A program made the position numbers and the translations under genes. Positions 1 through 7,119 of a stretch of DNA of 64,000 nucleotides are shown piece after piece. Source of the DNA: Devosia rhodophyticola (lineage in GTDB: Bacteria > Pseudomonadota > Alphaproteobacteria > Rhizobiales > Devosiaceae). Under the pieces are notes generated by a model. The model was given only the letters and a program-made list of their open reading frames with translations. It did not search any database and was not told the DNA's origin. The DNA is taken from NCBI RefSeq assembly GCF_028816475.1, contig NZ_CP118247.1:3154001-3218000 (forward strand), in the 5' to 3' direction. Positions within the stretch are counted from its first letter, which is position 1, and each line of letters begins with the position of its first letter.

Positions 1-115
1 GAAAATTGACTGATCTCGCAGGGGTGGTGATCGCAGTACGCTGCCCCACGGTCGCATTGCGATAGGCTTGCCCATGTGCGACACCTAGGCGATTGATTTG
101 CCTGGGAGTTGCCAA

Positions 116-1243
116 ATGAAGACGCGCGCCGCCGTTGCCTTTGAGGCTGGAAAACCACTCGAAATTGTCGAACTGGATCTCGAAGGCCCGCGCGCTGGAG
201 AAGTTCTGATCGAAATCAAAGCCACCGGCATTTGTCACACCGATGAATTCACGCTTTCAGGTGCCGATCCCGAAGGTCTGTTTCCGGCAGTTCTGGGCCA
301 TGAAGGCGCGGGCGTTGTTGTGGAGGTGGGGGCAGGGGTCACCAGCGTCAAACCTGGTGATCATGTCATTCCTTTGTACACACCCGAGTGCCGCGAGTGC
401 CCATCCTGCCTGAGTGGCAAGACCAATCTTTGCACGGCCATTCGCGCCACCCAGGGACTAGGACTTATGCCCGACGGTACGACGCGCTTTTCCTACAAGG
501 GCACGCCGATCTTTCATTATATGGGCTGCTCGACTTTTTCCAACTATACGGTTCTGCCGGAAATTGCGGTCGCAAAGATCGACGCGGCAGCGCCTTTTGA
601 CAAGGTCTGCTACATCGGTTGCGGTGTTACTACCGGCGTTGGCGCGGTGCTCAACACGGCCAAGGTGGAGCCGGGCGCTACGGCTGTGGTGTTCGGCCTG
701 GGCGGCATTGGCCTGAATGTCATTCAAGGGCTGAGGTTAGCCGGTGCCGACATGATCATTGGCGTAGACCTCAACAATGACAAGAAGGAATGGGGTGAAC
801 GCTTTGGAATGACGCACTTTGTCAATCCAAAGAAAATCGATGGCGACATCGTTCCTCATCTTGTCAATTTGACCAAACGACGTGGGGATGAGATCGGAGG
901 AGCCGATTACACCTTTGACTGTACCGGCAATACCAACGTTATGCGCCAGGCACTGGAAGCCAGCCATCGCGGCTGGGGCAAGTCGGTGGTGATTGGTGTT
1001 GCGGGTGCCGGGCAGGAGATTTCGACGCGGCCATTCCAGCTCGTTACCGGGCGCACGTGGATGGGGACTGCCTTCGGCGGCGCGCGCGGCCGTACCGATG
1101 TGCCAAAAATCGTCGACTGGTATATGGATGGCAAGATTGAGATTGACCCGATGATCACGCACACCCTTCGTCTCGAAGATATCAACAAGGGGTTCGATCT
1201 GATGCACGCGGGGCAAAGCATTCGCAGCGTTGTGCTGTTCTGA
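116..1243 (+). CDS. frmA: S-(hydroxymethyl)glutathione dehydrogenase / class III alcohol dehydrogenase
   Basis: This cytosolic zinc enzyme oxidises S-hydroxymethylglutathione, the adduct of formaldehyde and glutathione, with NAD. The protein has 375 residues, the usual family length. Visible are the catalytic zinc ligands C40 (in GICHTDEF) and H62 (in LGHEGAG), the four structural zinc cysteines C92, C95, C98 and C106, and the nucleotide-binding GLGGIG. A TTG at 98 is in frame, but the ATG at 116 is preferred: it has GGGAG seven bases upstream and gives the typical MKTRAAVA start. The DUF188 gene follows 11 bases downstream, so the two are probably cotranscribed. Confidence 0.95.
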   Translation: MKTRAAVAFEAGKPLEIVELDLEGPRAGEVLIEIKATGICHTDEFTLSGADPEGLFPAVLGHEGAGVVVEVGAGVTSVKPGDHVIPLYTPECRECPSCLSGKTNLCTAIRATQGLGLMPDGTTRFSYKGTPIFHYMGCSTFSNYTVLPEIAVAKIDAAAPFDKVCYIGCGVTTGVGAVLNTAKVEPGATAVVFGLGGIGLNVIQGLRLAGADMIIGVDLNNDKKEWGERFGMTHFVNPKKIDGDIVPHLVNLTKRRGDEIGGADYTFDCTGNTNVMRQALEASHRGWGKSVVIGVAGAGQEISTRPFQLVTGRTWMGTAFGGARGRTDVPKIVDWYMDGKIEIDPMITHTLRLEDINKGFDLMHAGQSIRSVVLF

Positions 1244-1254
1244 AGGCAAAGCCG

Positions 1255-1719
1255 ATGTCAGACCAGCCGCAAATTTATGTCGATGCCGATGCCTGCCCAG
1301 TCAAAAATGAGGCAATCAAGGTTGCCGAGCGACTGGGGTTGGTGATTTCGCTTGTTTCGAATGGGGGCGTGAGGCCATCGCGCGATCCCATGGTTCGCGT
1401 GGTCGTCGTGCCACATGGTGCCGATGCTGCGGACGACTGGATTGTCGAACAGGCAAATCCCAATGACATCGTTTTGACGGCCGATATCCCGCTGGTCGGC
1501 CGCGCGCTGGAAAAGAAATGCCACGTGCTTGGGTTTACCGGCAAGCTCTTTACCGAAGCATCGATTGGCATGGCGCTGGCCATGCGCGAATTGAACCAGC
1601 ACCTGCGCGAAACCGGCGAGAGCCGGGGTCTAAACCCAACGTTTCGGCCAGCTGATCGTTCTGCTTTCCTCAGCGCCCTCGATACCTTGGGCCGCAGGGC
1701 GTTAATTTCCATTAAGTAA
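1255..1719 (+). CDS. YaiI/YqxD family protein (DUF188, UPF0178)
   Basis: A 154-residue protein of the widespread DUF188 family. The N-terminal IYVDADACPVKNE with its acidic cluster is the hallmark of the family and resembles the metal site of PIN-like nucleases, but no reaction is established for it. The family-typical DIVLTADIPL and the C-terminal NPTFRPADRS are also present. It starts 11 bases after frmA and probably shares its transcript. Family membership is secure; function is unknown. Confidence 0.9.
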   Translation: MSDQPQIYVDADACPVKNEAIKVAERLGLVISLVSNGGVRPSRDPMVRVVVVPHGADAADDWIVEQANPNDIVLTADIPLVGRALEKKCHVLGFTGKLFTEASIGMALAMRELNQHLRETGESRGLNPTFRPADRSAFLSALDTLGRRALISIK

Positions 1720-1797
1720 AAACCCCGCGTTGCCCAAGGGAATATTAACCATAATCATAAAAACTGGACTCTGTTGTGATTTAGCAGAGTTCATGCC

Positions 1798-2733
1798 GTG
1801 TCAGTCTCGCGTCTTGTTGTGTCTTTCGTTGTAGCTGGCATGTTGCTGGGTGGGTGTGCAAAGCCCCCACAAAAACACGCTGGCGATCTTTCGACCACGG
1901 GTAAAATGGCGACTGATGGCGTAGAGGCCATAGATACAAGCGCCGTTACGGGAAGCATTATGCGCACCGCGTTTGCCCCCGATTATCAAGCGATGCCACA
2001 ATCTTTATTTTCGACCAGCCCACTTACCGGGCGAACGCTGGCAGTTGCGTCAGCAAACGACATTAAACTTGATCCCGGTGAAGTCATCCTGACTTTTGAT
2101 GATGGACCGCGTCCAGGAAAGACCGATGCCATTCTTGATACGCTCGATAATTTCGCGGTCAAGGCGACATTTTTGATGGTGGGGCAGGCGGTGGCCGCTC
2201 ATCCGCTGACCGCCCAACAGGTTGCTTTGCGCGGCCACACCATCGGCAGCCACTCTTATGACCACGCCGACCTTACGAGTTTGTCGCGGCATGAGGCGGT
2301 CAACGATATCGCACGCGCCGAGGATACGATTGTGCGGACATTGTCTAGGATTGGCGACGAACCTGCGCCATTCTTCCGCTTCCCATATCTGGCGCAGAAC
2401 GGGTTTTTGCGCACCAGCTTGAACCGTGGCAGTGCGGTCATTCTTGGTGTCGATATTGATAGCAAGGATTACTACAACGACACTCCTGGGGCAGTGGCGG
2501 CGCGGACATTGAAACGACTGGATGAGCGCGGCAAAGGCATTATCCTGTTCCACGACATCCATGCGCGCACGGTTGCCATGCTGCCTGACTTTCTGCAGCA
2601 GCTTGAGGATCGGGGTTACACGGTTGTGCGATTGGTGCCCAAGGTCAATGGGCCGTTCGGCTCCGACATCATCAAGGCCGAAGCGCGCGCTGTGTCCATG
2701 CCGACTGCTGTCGAGGCGAGCGACAGTCTTTAG
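1798..2733 (+). CDS. lipoprotein polysaccharide deacetylase (NodB domain)
   Basis: A 311-residue protein starting at GTG. Residues 1-20 form a lipoprotein signal ending in the lipobox LLGGC, so the mature protein should be anchored in a membrane through C20. After a linker of about 70 residues comes a NodB/carbohydrate esterase 4 domain with TFDDGP (99-104) and HSYDH (ligands H152 and H156), plus FRFPYL further on. The family removes N-acetyl groups from chitin-like or peptidoglycan sugars with a divalent metal; the substrate here cannot be told. It stands alone, and the next gene converges on it. Confidence 0.88.
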   Translation: MSVSRLVVSFVVAGMLLGGCAKPPQKHAGDLSTTGKMATDGVEAIDTSAVTGSIMRTAFAPDYQAMPQSLFSTSPLTGRTLAVASANDIKLDPGEVILTFDDGPRPGKTDAILDTLDNFAVKATFLMVGQAVAAHPLTAQQVALRGHTIGSHSYDHADLTSLSRHEAVNDIARAEDTIVRTLSRIGDEPAPFFRFPYLAQNGFLRTSLNRGSAVILGVDIDSKDYYNDTPGAVAARTLKRLDERGKGIILFHDIHARTVAMLPDFLQQLEDRGYTVVRLVPKVNGPFGSDIIKAEARAVSMPTAVEASDSL

Positions 2734-2739
2734 ATTCGA

Positions 2740-3108
2740 TCAGTCGTCATCATCATCGGTTTCATCCACCAGATAGACGGATAGCTCTATATCAATGTCG
2801 CAAAGCGCGATCGCCGCCGCTACATGCGCGGGCAGGCGAGCCGACATGGCTTCACCTTCGGTGGGGAAGTCAAACGCGAGATCGAGCACGGCCAGTCCGA
2901 TTTGACGGGTTGCCAGCAGCTCTTTGATTACTTGTCCCGGACCTGACGCCAGTTCCAGCAATGCCCGGACCGGTTTGTCGTTATCCAGATCTATCTGGGC
3001 ATAATGGCTATTGGCTGCGTCTTCGGGTTCGAACCGCACAACGTCCTGTCCCAGGGCCATGGTCAGTTCAGGCTGAGTCATGGTCACCCCGCTGAGACGC
3101 AGAGCCAT
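2740..3108 (-). CDS. hypothetical protein with acidic C-terminal tail
   Basis: A 122-residue soluble protein I do not recognise. It has no signal peptide or membrane segment and ends in a run of aspartates (ETDDDDD). It follows rlmB on the same strand by 23 bases and is probably cotranscribed. The start is uncertain: ATG at 3108 sits just after the rlmB stop, while ATG at 3081 would give 113 residues behind a weak GGGG. An in-frame start inside rlmB is possible but unlikely. Its stop lies 6 bases from that of the convergent deacetylase gene. Confidence 0.65.
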   Translation of the reverse strand: MALRLSGVTMTQPELTMALGQDVVRFEPEDAANSHYAQIDLDNDKPVRALLELASGPGQVIKELLATRQIGLAVLDLAFDFPTEGEAMSARLPAHVAAAIALCDIDIELSVYLVDETDDDDD

Positions 3109-3131
3109 GGCGAAGGGCTCGAAACTGCTCA

Positions 3132-3883
3132 CTATGCTCGACCGGCGGTTGCGGCGAAAAGGGCAATTGCCGCAGCGTTTGAAACGTTGAGCGATTTGAT
3201 CGGGCCGGGCATGTCCAACTTGACCATTTCGTCGCAAAGCTCGCGGGTGCGCTGGCGCAGGCCTTTGCCTTCGGCACCCATGACAATAGCCAGCGGAACA
3301 TCTGCGTCGCGTGGGCGCAGTTGCTGTTCACTTTCCGAATCAAATCCGAGCACCAGCATGCCGCGTTTTTTGAGCGTTTCGAGCGCATCGCCAAGGTTGC
3401 GCACTTCAATCATCGGCACCAGATCCAGCGCGCCGGAGGCAGACTTGGCCATGACGCCGGTTTCTCTGGGGGAGTGCCGGGCTGTGGTTATCACCGCGTC
3501 CGCGCCAAAAGCGCAGGCGGTGCGCAAAATGGCGCCCACATTATGTGGGTCGGTAATCTGATCCAGCACGACTACCAGTCTGAGCGGCTCGATATCGTTG
3601 AGGCCAAAACGGTTGACCGGATCGACCTCGAGCGCCGCTCCTTGATGAACCGCGTCATCACCGAGCAGCTTGTCCAGCTCTTTGGGCGTGACCTCGCGGA
3701 CCGGAACCTTGCCGATTTCACCGTTCTCGCGCAGGCGGTTGAGAGCATTTGGGGTTGCCAGAAGATTTTTTTGACGCGGCTGGCATTGTCCAGCGCCGCG
3801 CGCACCGTGTGGATACCGTAAAGGTAGACCGGTCCATCATCAGGGTTGTATCGTGGCTTGGGCGGAAATTTGTTGTAACTCAT
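3132..3883 (-). CDS. rlmB: 23S rRNA (guanosine-2'-O-)methyltransferase RlmB, interrupted by one frameshift
   Basis: A SpoU-family (SPOUT knot) enzyme that methylates a guanosine ribose in 23S rRNA. The N-terminal substrate-binding part (MSYNKFPPK..., then VYLYGIHTVRAAL) reads in one frame from 3883. The rest, including the SpoU motifs ITDPHNVGAILRTA, VMGAEGKGL and KSLNVSNAAAI, reads in another frame to 3132. The switch falls in a run of seven T (A on the coding strand) at 3766-3772. Eight would give V-K-K-N-L-L-A-T-P-N-A-L and a 250-residue protein, a normal length. A homopolymer sequencing deletion is the simplest reading; true inactivation cannot be excluded. Confidence 0.88.
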
Positions 3884-3982
3884 GGCGCAGCGATACCGCC
3901 TTTAGCCCGTCCCAGCAAGCGAACAAAATCAGGACAATTCATCATAGTGTGCGGATTTCTTGCGAGCAATCCTGATCGGGTG

Positions 3983-4011
3983 TTGACACAATCGGACAAG
4001 GCCAGCATAAA
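3983..4011 (+). promoter_or_regulatory. sigma-70 type promoter of tRNA-Tyr
   Basis: TTGACA at 3983-3988 and CATAAA at 4006-4011 are separated by 17 bases, about 55 bases before the mature tRNA 5' end. The -35 element is perfect and the -10 element moderate. No other plus-strand gene lies between it and the tRNA. Confidence 0.5.
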
Positions 4012-4064
4012 CCGCCAACGAAACACTTCGGTGCTTCGTTTCTCGCTCTGGCGACTTTGTCCGT

Positions 4065-4149
4065 GGAGGGGTGGGAGAGTGGTTAAATCCATCAGACTGT
4101 AAATCTGACCGCTTAGCGTACACTGGTTCGAATCCAGTCCCCTCCACCA
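4065..4149 (+). tRNA. tRNA-Tyr (anticodon GTA)
   Basis: Acceptor arms GGAGGGG (4065-4071) and CCCCTCC (4139-4145) pair fully, followed by discriminator A and an encoded CCA (4147-4149). The anticodon loop holds GTA at 4099-4101. There is a long class II variable arm, expected for bacterial tRNA-Tyr, and the T loop TTCGAAT is present. Confidence 0.97.
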
Positions 4150-4739
4150 TTCACCTTTTCTCAGACGCCGTCCCTTCAAGAAAATGCTGCGCGCGGCCTT
4201 TGGGTAATTTGGTTTCGGCGCCGGTTGGGTTGTCGCTATTATCGCGATAAGCTCGCGGTTTTGGTCTTTTCGGCCACGCGGATACGCCGTGCGACCGGCG
4301 GCCGACGGGTATTGGGTGAGCAACGATGGCGAGACCGCGGTCTCGTTGGAAATAAAGTCAGGTGAAACCGGGGTCTCGCCATCGCGTCGGGATTTTGCGC
4401 ACACGCCTTAAGCAGCCACCCCTTTCGGGGCTGGTGACAAGACATTGGCAACTGAGCCCGGTCGTCCGGCTCCCATCCCCTTTGCCCCGCCACCGGGCTG
4501 GTGGGCAGCATCCATGCGAGAGACTGGCGCCCCAACCTCCCCGACTGTCCCCAAGCTCATCACGCGTCATGATCGGCTCTGGCCTGGGCGATGAATGAAG
4601 TTTACGTGGGGTTTTGAGGGCGGGGATATTTTTTGCATTCGGGCGTTGCGCCGGCTCGCGGTATTGTTCATTCGTCATTCAGGGGCACTAAAATACTTTG
4701 GCAAATGTTGAAACGGATCGCACTGTCAGGAGAGTATAA
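4150..4739. other. 590-bp stretch without a convincing gene
   Basis: Open frames here on both strands are rich in Arg, Pro and His, have no ribosome binding sites and match no family I know. The only structure I see is the inverted repeat at 4324-4384. The last ~20 bases carry the ribosome binding site of the next gene. Confidence 0.5.
4324..4384. repeat. 18-bp imperfect inverted repeat
   Basis: The arm at 4324-4341 (CGATGGCGAGACCGCGGT) is the reverse complement of 4367-4384 with one mismatch, separated by 25 bases. The left arm also contains a short palindrome around GAGACCGCGGTCTC (4331-4344). No T-run follows either side, so it is not a standard terminator. Confidence 0.6.
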
Positions 4740-5117
4740 ATGCGACATTTTGCAATGACTACACTGTTTATGACTGCCGCAATTACTGCGGCGGCAATGA
4801 TTACCCCGGCGCAGGCAGCTTGCGTTAACTCACAATGGACCAAAATTTCGGGCGACGGACTGGCGAACACCATCAGGGGTCGGCTGTGTGGAAACAACAT
4901 GGCAGTCAGATTGAATGGTATTGTCGATACTGGCTGGCTTGCCATGCACAATATCGGCGTCGGCAGATTTGATGCCGAATATGTCGACAATGACGTGACG
5001 ACGAAAATCGACATGCAAACCAAGCTCAACGTCATGACGGTCAAGTTCACTCATGAGGCCAACAATGGTTCGGTTGGCCATACCCAGAGCAACTACAAGC
5101 TGGACTTCATGAACTAG
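4740..5117 (+). CDS. small secreted protein of unknown function
   Basis: A 125-residue protein with a clear Sec signal peptide: a short basic start, a hydrophobic core to about residue 20, and a probable cleavage after the AQA near residue 26. The mature part has two cysteines (ACVNSQW and RLCGNN), which could form a disulfide in the periplasm. The start is supported by AGGAGAG ending a few bases before the ATG. I recognise no family. It lies beside repeat-rich DNA and has no operon partner, so it may be lineage-specific. Confidence 0.7.
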   Translation: MRHFAMTTLFMTAAITAAAMITPAQAACVNSQWTKISGDGLANTIRGRLCGNNMAVRLNGIVDTGWLAMHNIGVGRFDAEYVDNDVTTKIDMQTKLNVMTVKFTHEANNGSVGHTQSNYKLDFMN

Positions 5118-5221
5118 ATTTTTGTCACGGTTGATCTGGTTTTGCCCGTGAGATGAAACGTAACTGGCGCGGTCTCGCAATCTGGGATCGGCGCCGGTCG
5201 GCCAATCGGGTTCATCGAAAT

Positions 5222-5312
5222 CCCGGCAGCGGCCGGGGTCCATTGTGATGTTTTTCCGCGCACGGAGGGCTGGGGCATCTCACGATGGGCCCCGGGTCCG
5301 GCCCGGGGTGAC
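5222..5312. repeat. REP/MITE-like palindromic unit 1 (left arm degenerate)
   Basis: This is a ~90-bp copy of the element also seen at 5387, 5911, 6076 and 12321. The left hairpin is decayed (CCGGCAGCGGCCGGGGTCCA), the middle contains TTTTTCCGCGCACGGAGGGC, and the right hairpin pairs CCCCGGG with CCCGGGG before ending in TGAC. Confidence 0.8.
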
Positions 5313-5386
5313 ATGGTAGGGTTTTGGGATGGTGGTGAGGTGTTGGGCGCTGTGGTGCTGGGCGCGGAGCCTTTCCCAGTCGCGGT

Positions 5387-5484
5387 GTCACCCCGGCGGA
5401 GGCCGGGGTCCATCTTGAGGTTTTTCCACGATCACGGCGGGTTGGGGGATCTGAGGATGGGCCCCGGGTCAGGCCCGGGGTGAC
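5387..5484. repeat. REP/MITE-like palindromic unit 2
   Basis: A 98-bp unit that begins GTCA and ends TGAC. The left hairpin is CCCCGGC-GGAG-GCCGGGG (5391-5408) and the right hairpin is CCCCGGG-TCAGG-CCCGGGG (5462-5480). It forms a doublet with unit 1, separated by a 74-bp spacer that contains GGGATGGTGGTGAGGTGTTG. Confidence 0.85.
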
Positions 5485-5567
5485 ATGGTGAGGGTGGAAT
5501 GATCGAGCGGGCGCGGAATGAACTGGTGGGAGTTGAAAGCGCCGAGGTGTCGTGCTTTGGTTTTCGC

Positions 5568-5864
5568 ATGGACAAGATTTATCTCGTTTACATCATGGCC
5601 AATCGTAAGCACGGCGCGATCTATGTCGGTGTCACCGGCGATCCTGTAGCGCGCATGTGGCAGCACCGCGAACATATGTTTGAGAAGAGTTTCACCGCCC
5701 GTTACGACTGCACCTTGCTGGTCTGGTACGAGGTTCACGAGGACGCCGAGGCTGCCATCGTTCGCGAGAAGCGGATCAAGGAGTGGAAGCGTGCCTGGAA
5801 GGAGCGGTTGATCGAGGAGATGAACCCCGATTGGCGGGATTTGTCCCCCGATATTGATTTGTGA
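5568..5864 (+). CDS. single-domain GIY-YIG nuclease family protein
   Basis: A small GIY-YIG domain protein, 98 residues from the ATG at 5568. The core motifs are LVYIM (residues 6-10) and IYVGVT (18-23), followed by the conserved R29 in VARMWQHRE and the glutamate-containing helix DAEAAIVREKRIKEWKR. This compact type resembles the UPF0213/YhbQ group of putative endonucleases with no known target. An in-frame ATG at 5499 has a better purine stretch (GAGGGTGG), but that lies inside repeat DNA, so the start is uncertain. The gene sits between two doublets of palindromic repeats, a setting that recalls REP-associated transposase (RAYT) genes. Confidence 0.85.
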   Translation: MDKIYLVYIMANRKHGAIYVGVTGDPVARMWQHREHMFEKSFTARYDCTLLVWYEVHEDAEAAIVREKRIKEWKRAWKERLIEEMNPDWRDLSPDIDL

Positions 5865-5910
5865 CTGACGCTGGACCGAGTACTGTTCCGAAATATCCCC
5901 AATACGCCAT

Positions 5911-6007
5911 GTCACGCCGGCGAAGGCCGGGGTCCAGCTTGATGTCTTTCCGCGCGCACGGAGGGCTGAGGCATCTCATGATGGATTCCGGCCTTCGCCG
6001 GAATGAC
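5911..6007. repeat. REP/MITE-like palindromic unit 3
   Basis: A 97-bp unit that begins GTCA and ends TGAC. The left hairpin is built on GCCGG-CGAA-GGCCGG and the right hairpin is ATTCCGGC-CTTC-GCCGGAAT, a perfect 8-bp stem. The core shares the CGCACGGAGGGCTGAGGCATCT region with units 1 and 4. Confidence 0.85.
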
Positions 6008-6075
6008 CCGGTGGGGGTTGAGGGATGGTGGTGAGGTGTTGTGGTGCTGGGCGCGGAGCCTTTCCCAGTCACGGT

Positions 6076-6172
6076 GTCACCCCGGCGGAGGCCGGGGTCC
6101 AGCTTGAGGTTTTTCTGCGTGCACGGAGGGTTGAGGGATCTCAGGATGGATTCCGGCCTTCGCCGGAATGAC
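6076..6172. repeat. REP/MITE-like palindromic unit 4
   Basis: A 97-bp unit that begins GTCA and ends TGAC, with left hairpin CCCCGGC-GGAG-GCCGGGG and right hairpin ATTCCGGC-CTTC-GCCGGAAT. It forms a doublet with unit 3 across a 68-bp spacer. That spacer repeats the one between units 1 and 2, including CTGGGCGCGGAGCCTTTCCC. Confidence 0.85.
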
Positions 6173-6278
6173 CCGGTGGGGTCCGATACTTCCGCCCTGA
6201 TGGGAGGGGCAACACAAAGTGTTTGTAGATCAGAGATGAGTAATTGTCCTTGGACGGACTCTAGTCTGCAAAACAAAT

Positions 6279-7091
6279 TTACTTTTGACCCTGCTCTTCC
6301 TGCCGTGCGAGGACGCGAGCGCCCGGATCCGCGGATCCATACTGCACTGCGATAAGGCGTTTTTGGAGATGAAGAAAATCCAAGCGGGTGGCTTCCCAAC
6401 TGACAGCTACTGCTCCAAGAGTGGTAGCTATCATTTCAGCCGTTATTTTATCCGCTGGTGCAGATACGTTTGATTTAGCATTTTGGAATAACTCAACAAT
6501 ATCCGAGATCAATGATGGCTCAAGAAGACCCATTTTGGGGATGCTAGCGTCGAATATCGGGGTTGGTGCCCCTAAAATTTCAATTCTGGCGCCAGCAATC
6601 AGTGATTCCTTGGGTATTGATTCGTAGATCAACTGCTGCATTTTCAAGACGCGCGCCCGATTGTTCAAATGTGTGTAGACAGCTAGGAGTTCTCCGTTGA
6701 GGGCGGCAGCGAGCGCCTTTTTCTGCAACTGCATTGTATGGTTGTCGTGCTCGGTTTGGAGTTCGAACTGATCGCGCCTAGCCTCTCGGTCAAGCTGTGC
6801 TTGTTCGTGTTGTGCAAGGCGAGCCAAACTTGCCTGGTGAACTTGAGATTGTCGCAAATTGCGAAGGCCAATTCTGGCCTGAAGAGCAACGATTGAGAGA
6901 CCAACAACTGCGCCTATTAAAGTTGCCCAGCCTTGATCAATCTGCTTGGGGAACCAAAGCTTCCCGTTCAATAGCAAATCGATGAACGCGCTTGCCGAAA
7001 GGCCGAATAAGAGAATGGCGGCGCAAAACAGCGCCGCCGATCGCTTGAGAAACCATCTATTGGTATAACTTGTCACGCAGCGCGTTACCAT
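6279..7091 (-). CDS. membrane protein with coiled-coil region, unknown function
   Basis: About 270 residues. Two hydrophobic segments near the N terminus (around residues 16-40 and 55-72) flank a short loop. They are followed by a strongly charged helix rich in Gln, Glu, Arg and Lys (about 75-130), likely a coiled coil, and a more globular C-terminal half. I recognise no family. The first in-frame codon is a TTG at 7097; the ATG at 7091 is preferred, though no good ribosome binding site is visible. The base composition looks more AT-rich than the neighbours. With the adjacent repeats, this suggests accessory DNA inserted next to nrdJ. Confidence 0.75.
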   Translation of the reverse strand: MVTRCVTSYTNRWFLKRSAALFCAAILLFGLSASAFIDLLLNGKLWFPKQIDQGWATLIGAVVGLSIVALQARIGLRNLRQSQVHQASLARLAQHEQAQLDREARRDQFELQTEHDNHTMQLQKKALAAALNGELLAVYTHLNNRARVLKMQQLIYESIPKESLIAGARIEILGAPTPIFDASIPKMGLLEPSLISDIVELFQNAKSNVSAPADKITAEMIATTLGAVAVSWEATRLDFLHLQKRLIAVQYGSADPGARVLARQEEQGQK

Positions 7092-7119
7092 CGCCAATGT
7101 TGTTGTTTACAACGCCCGC

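Noticed and set aside
4239..4678. Arg/Pro-rich frames on both strands in the gap after tRNA-Tyr
   Set aside because: No ribosome binding sites, no recognisable family, and overlapping frames of similar quality on both strands.
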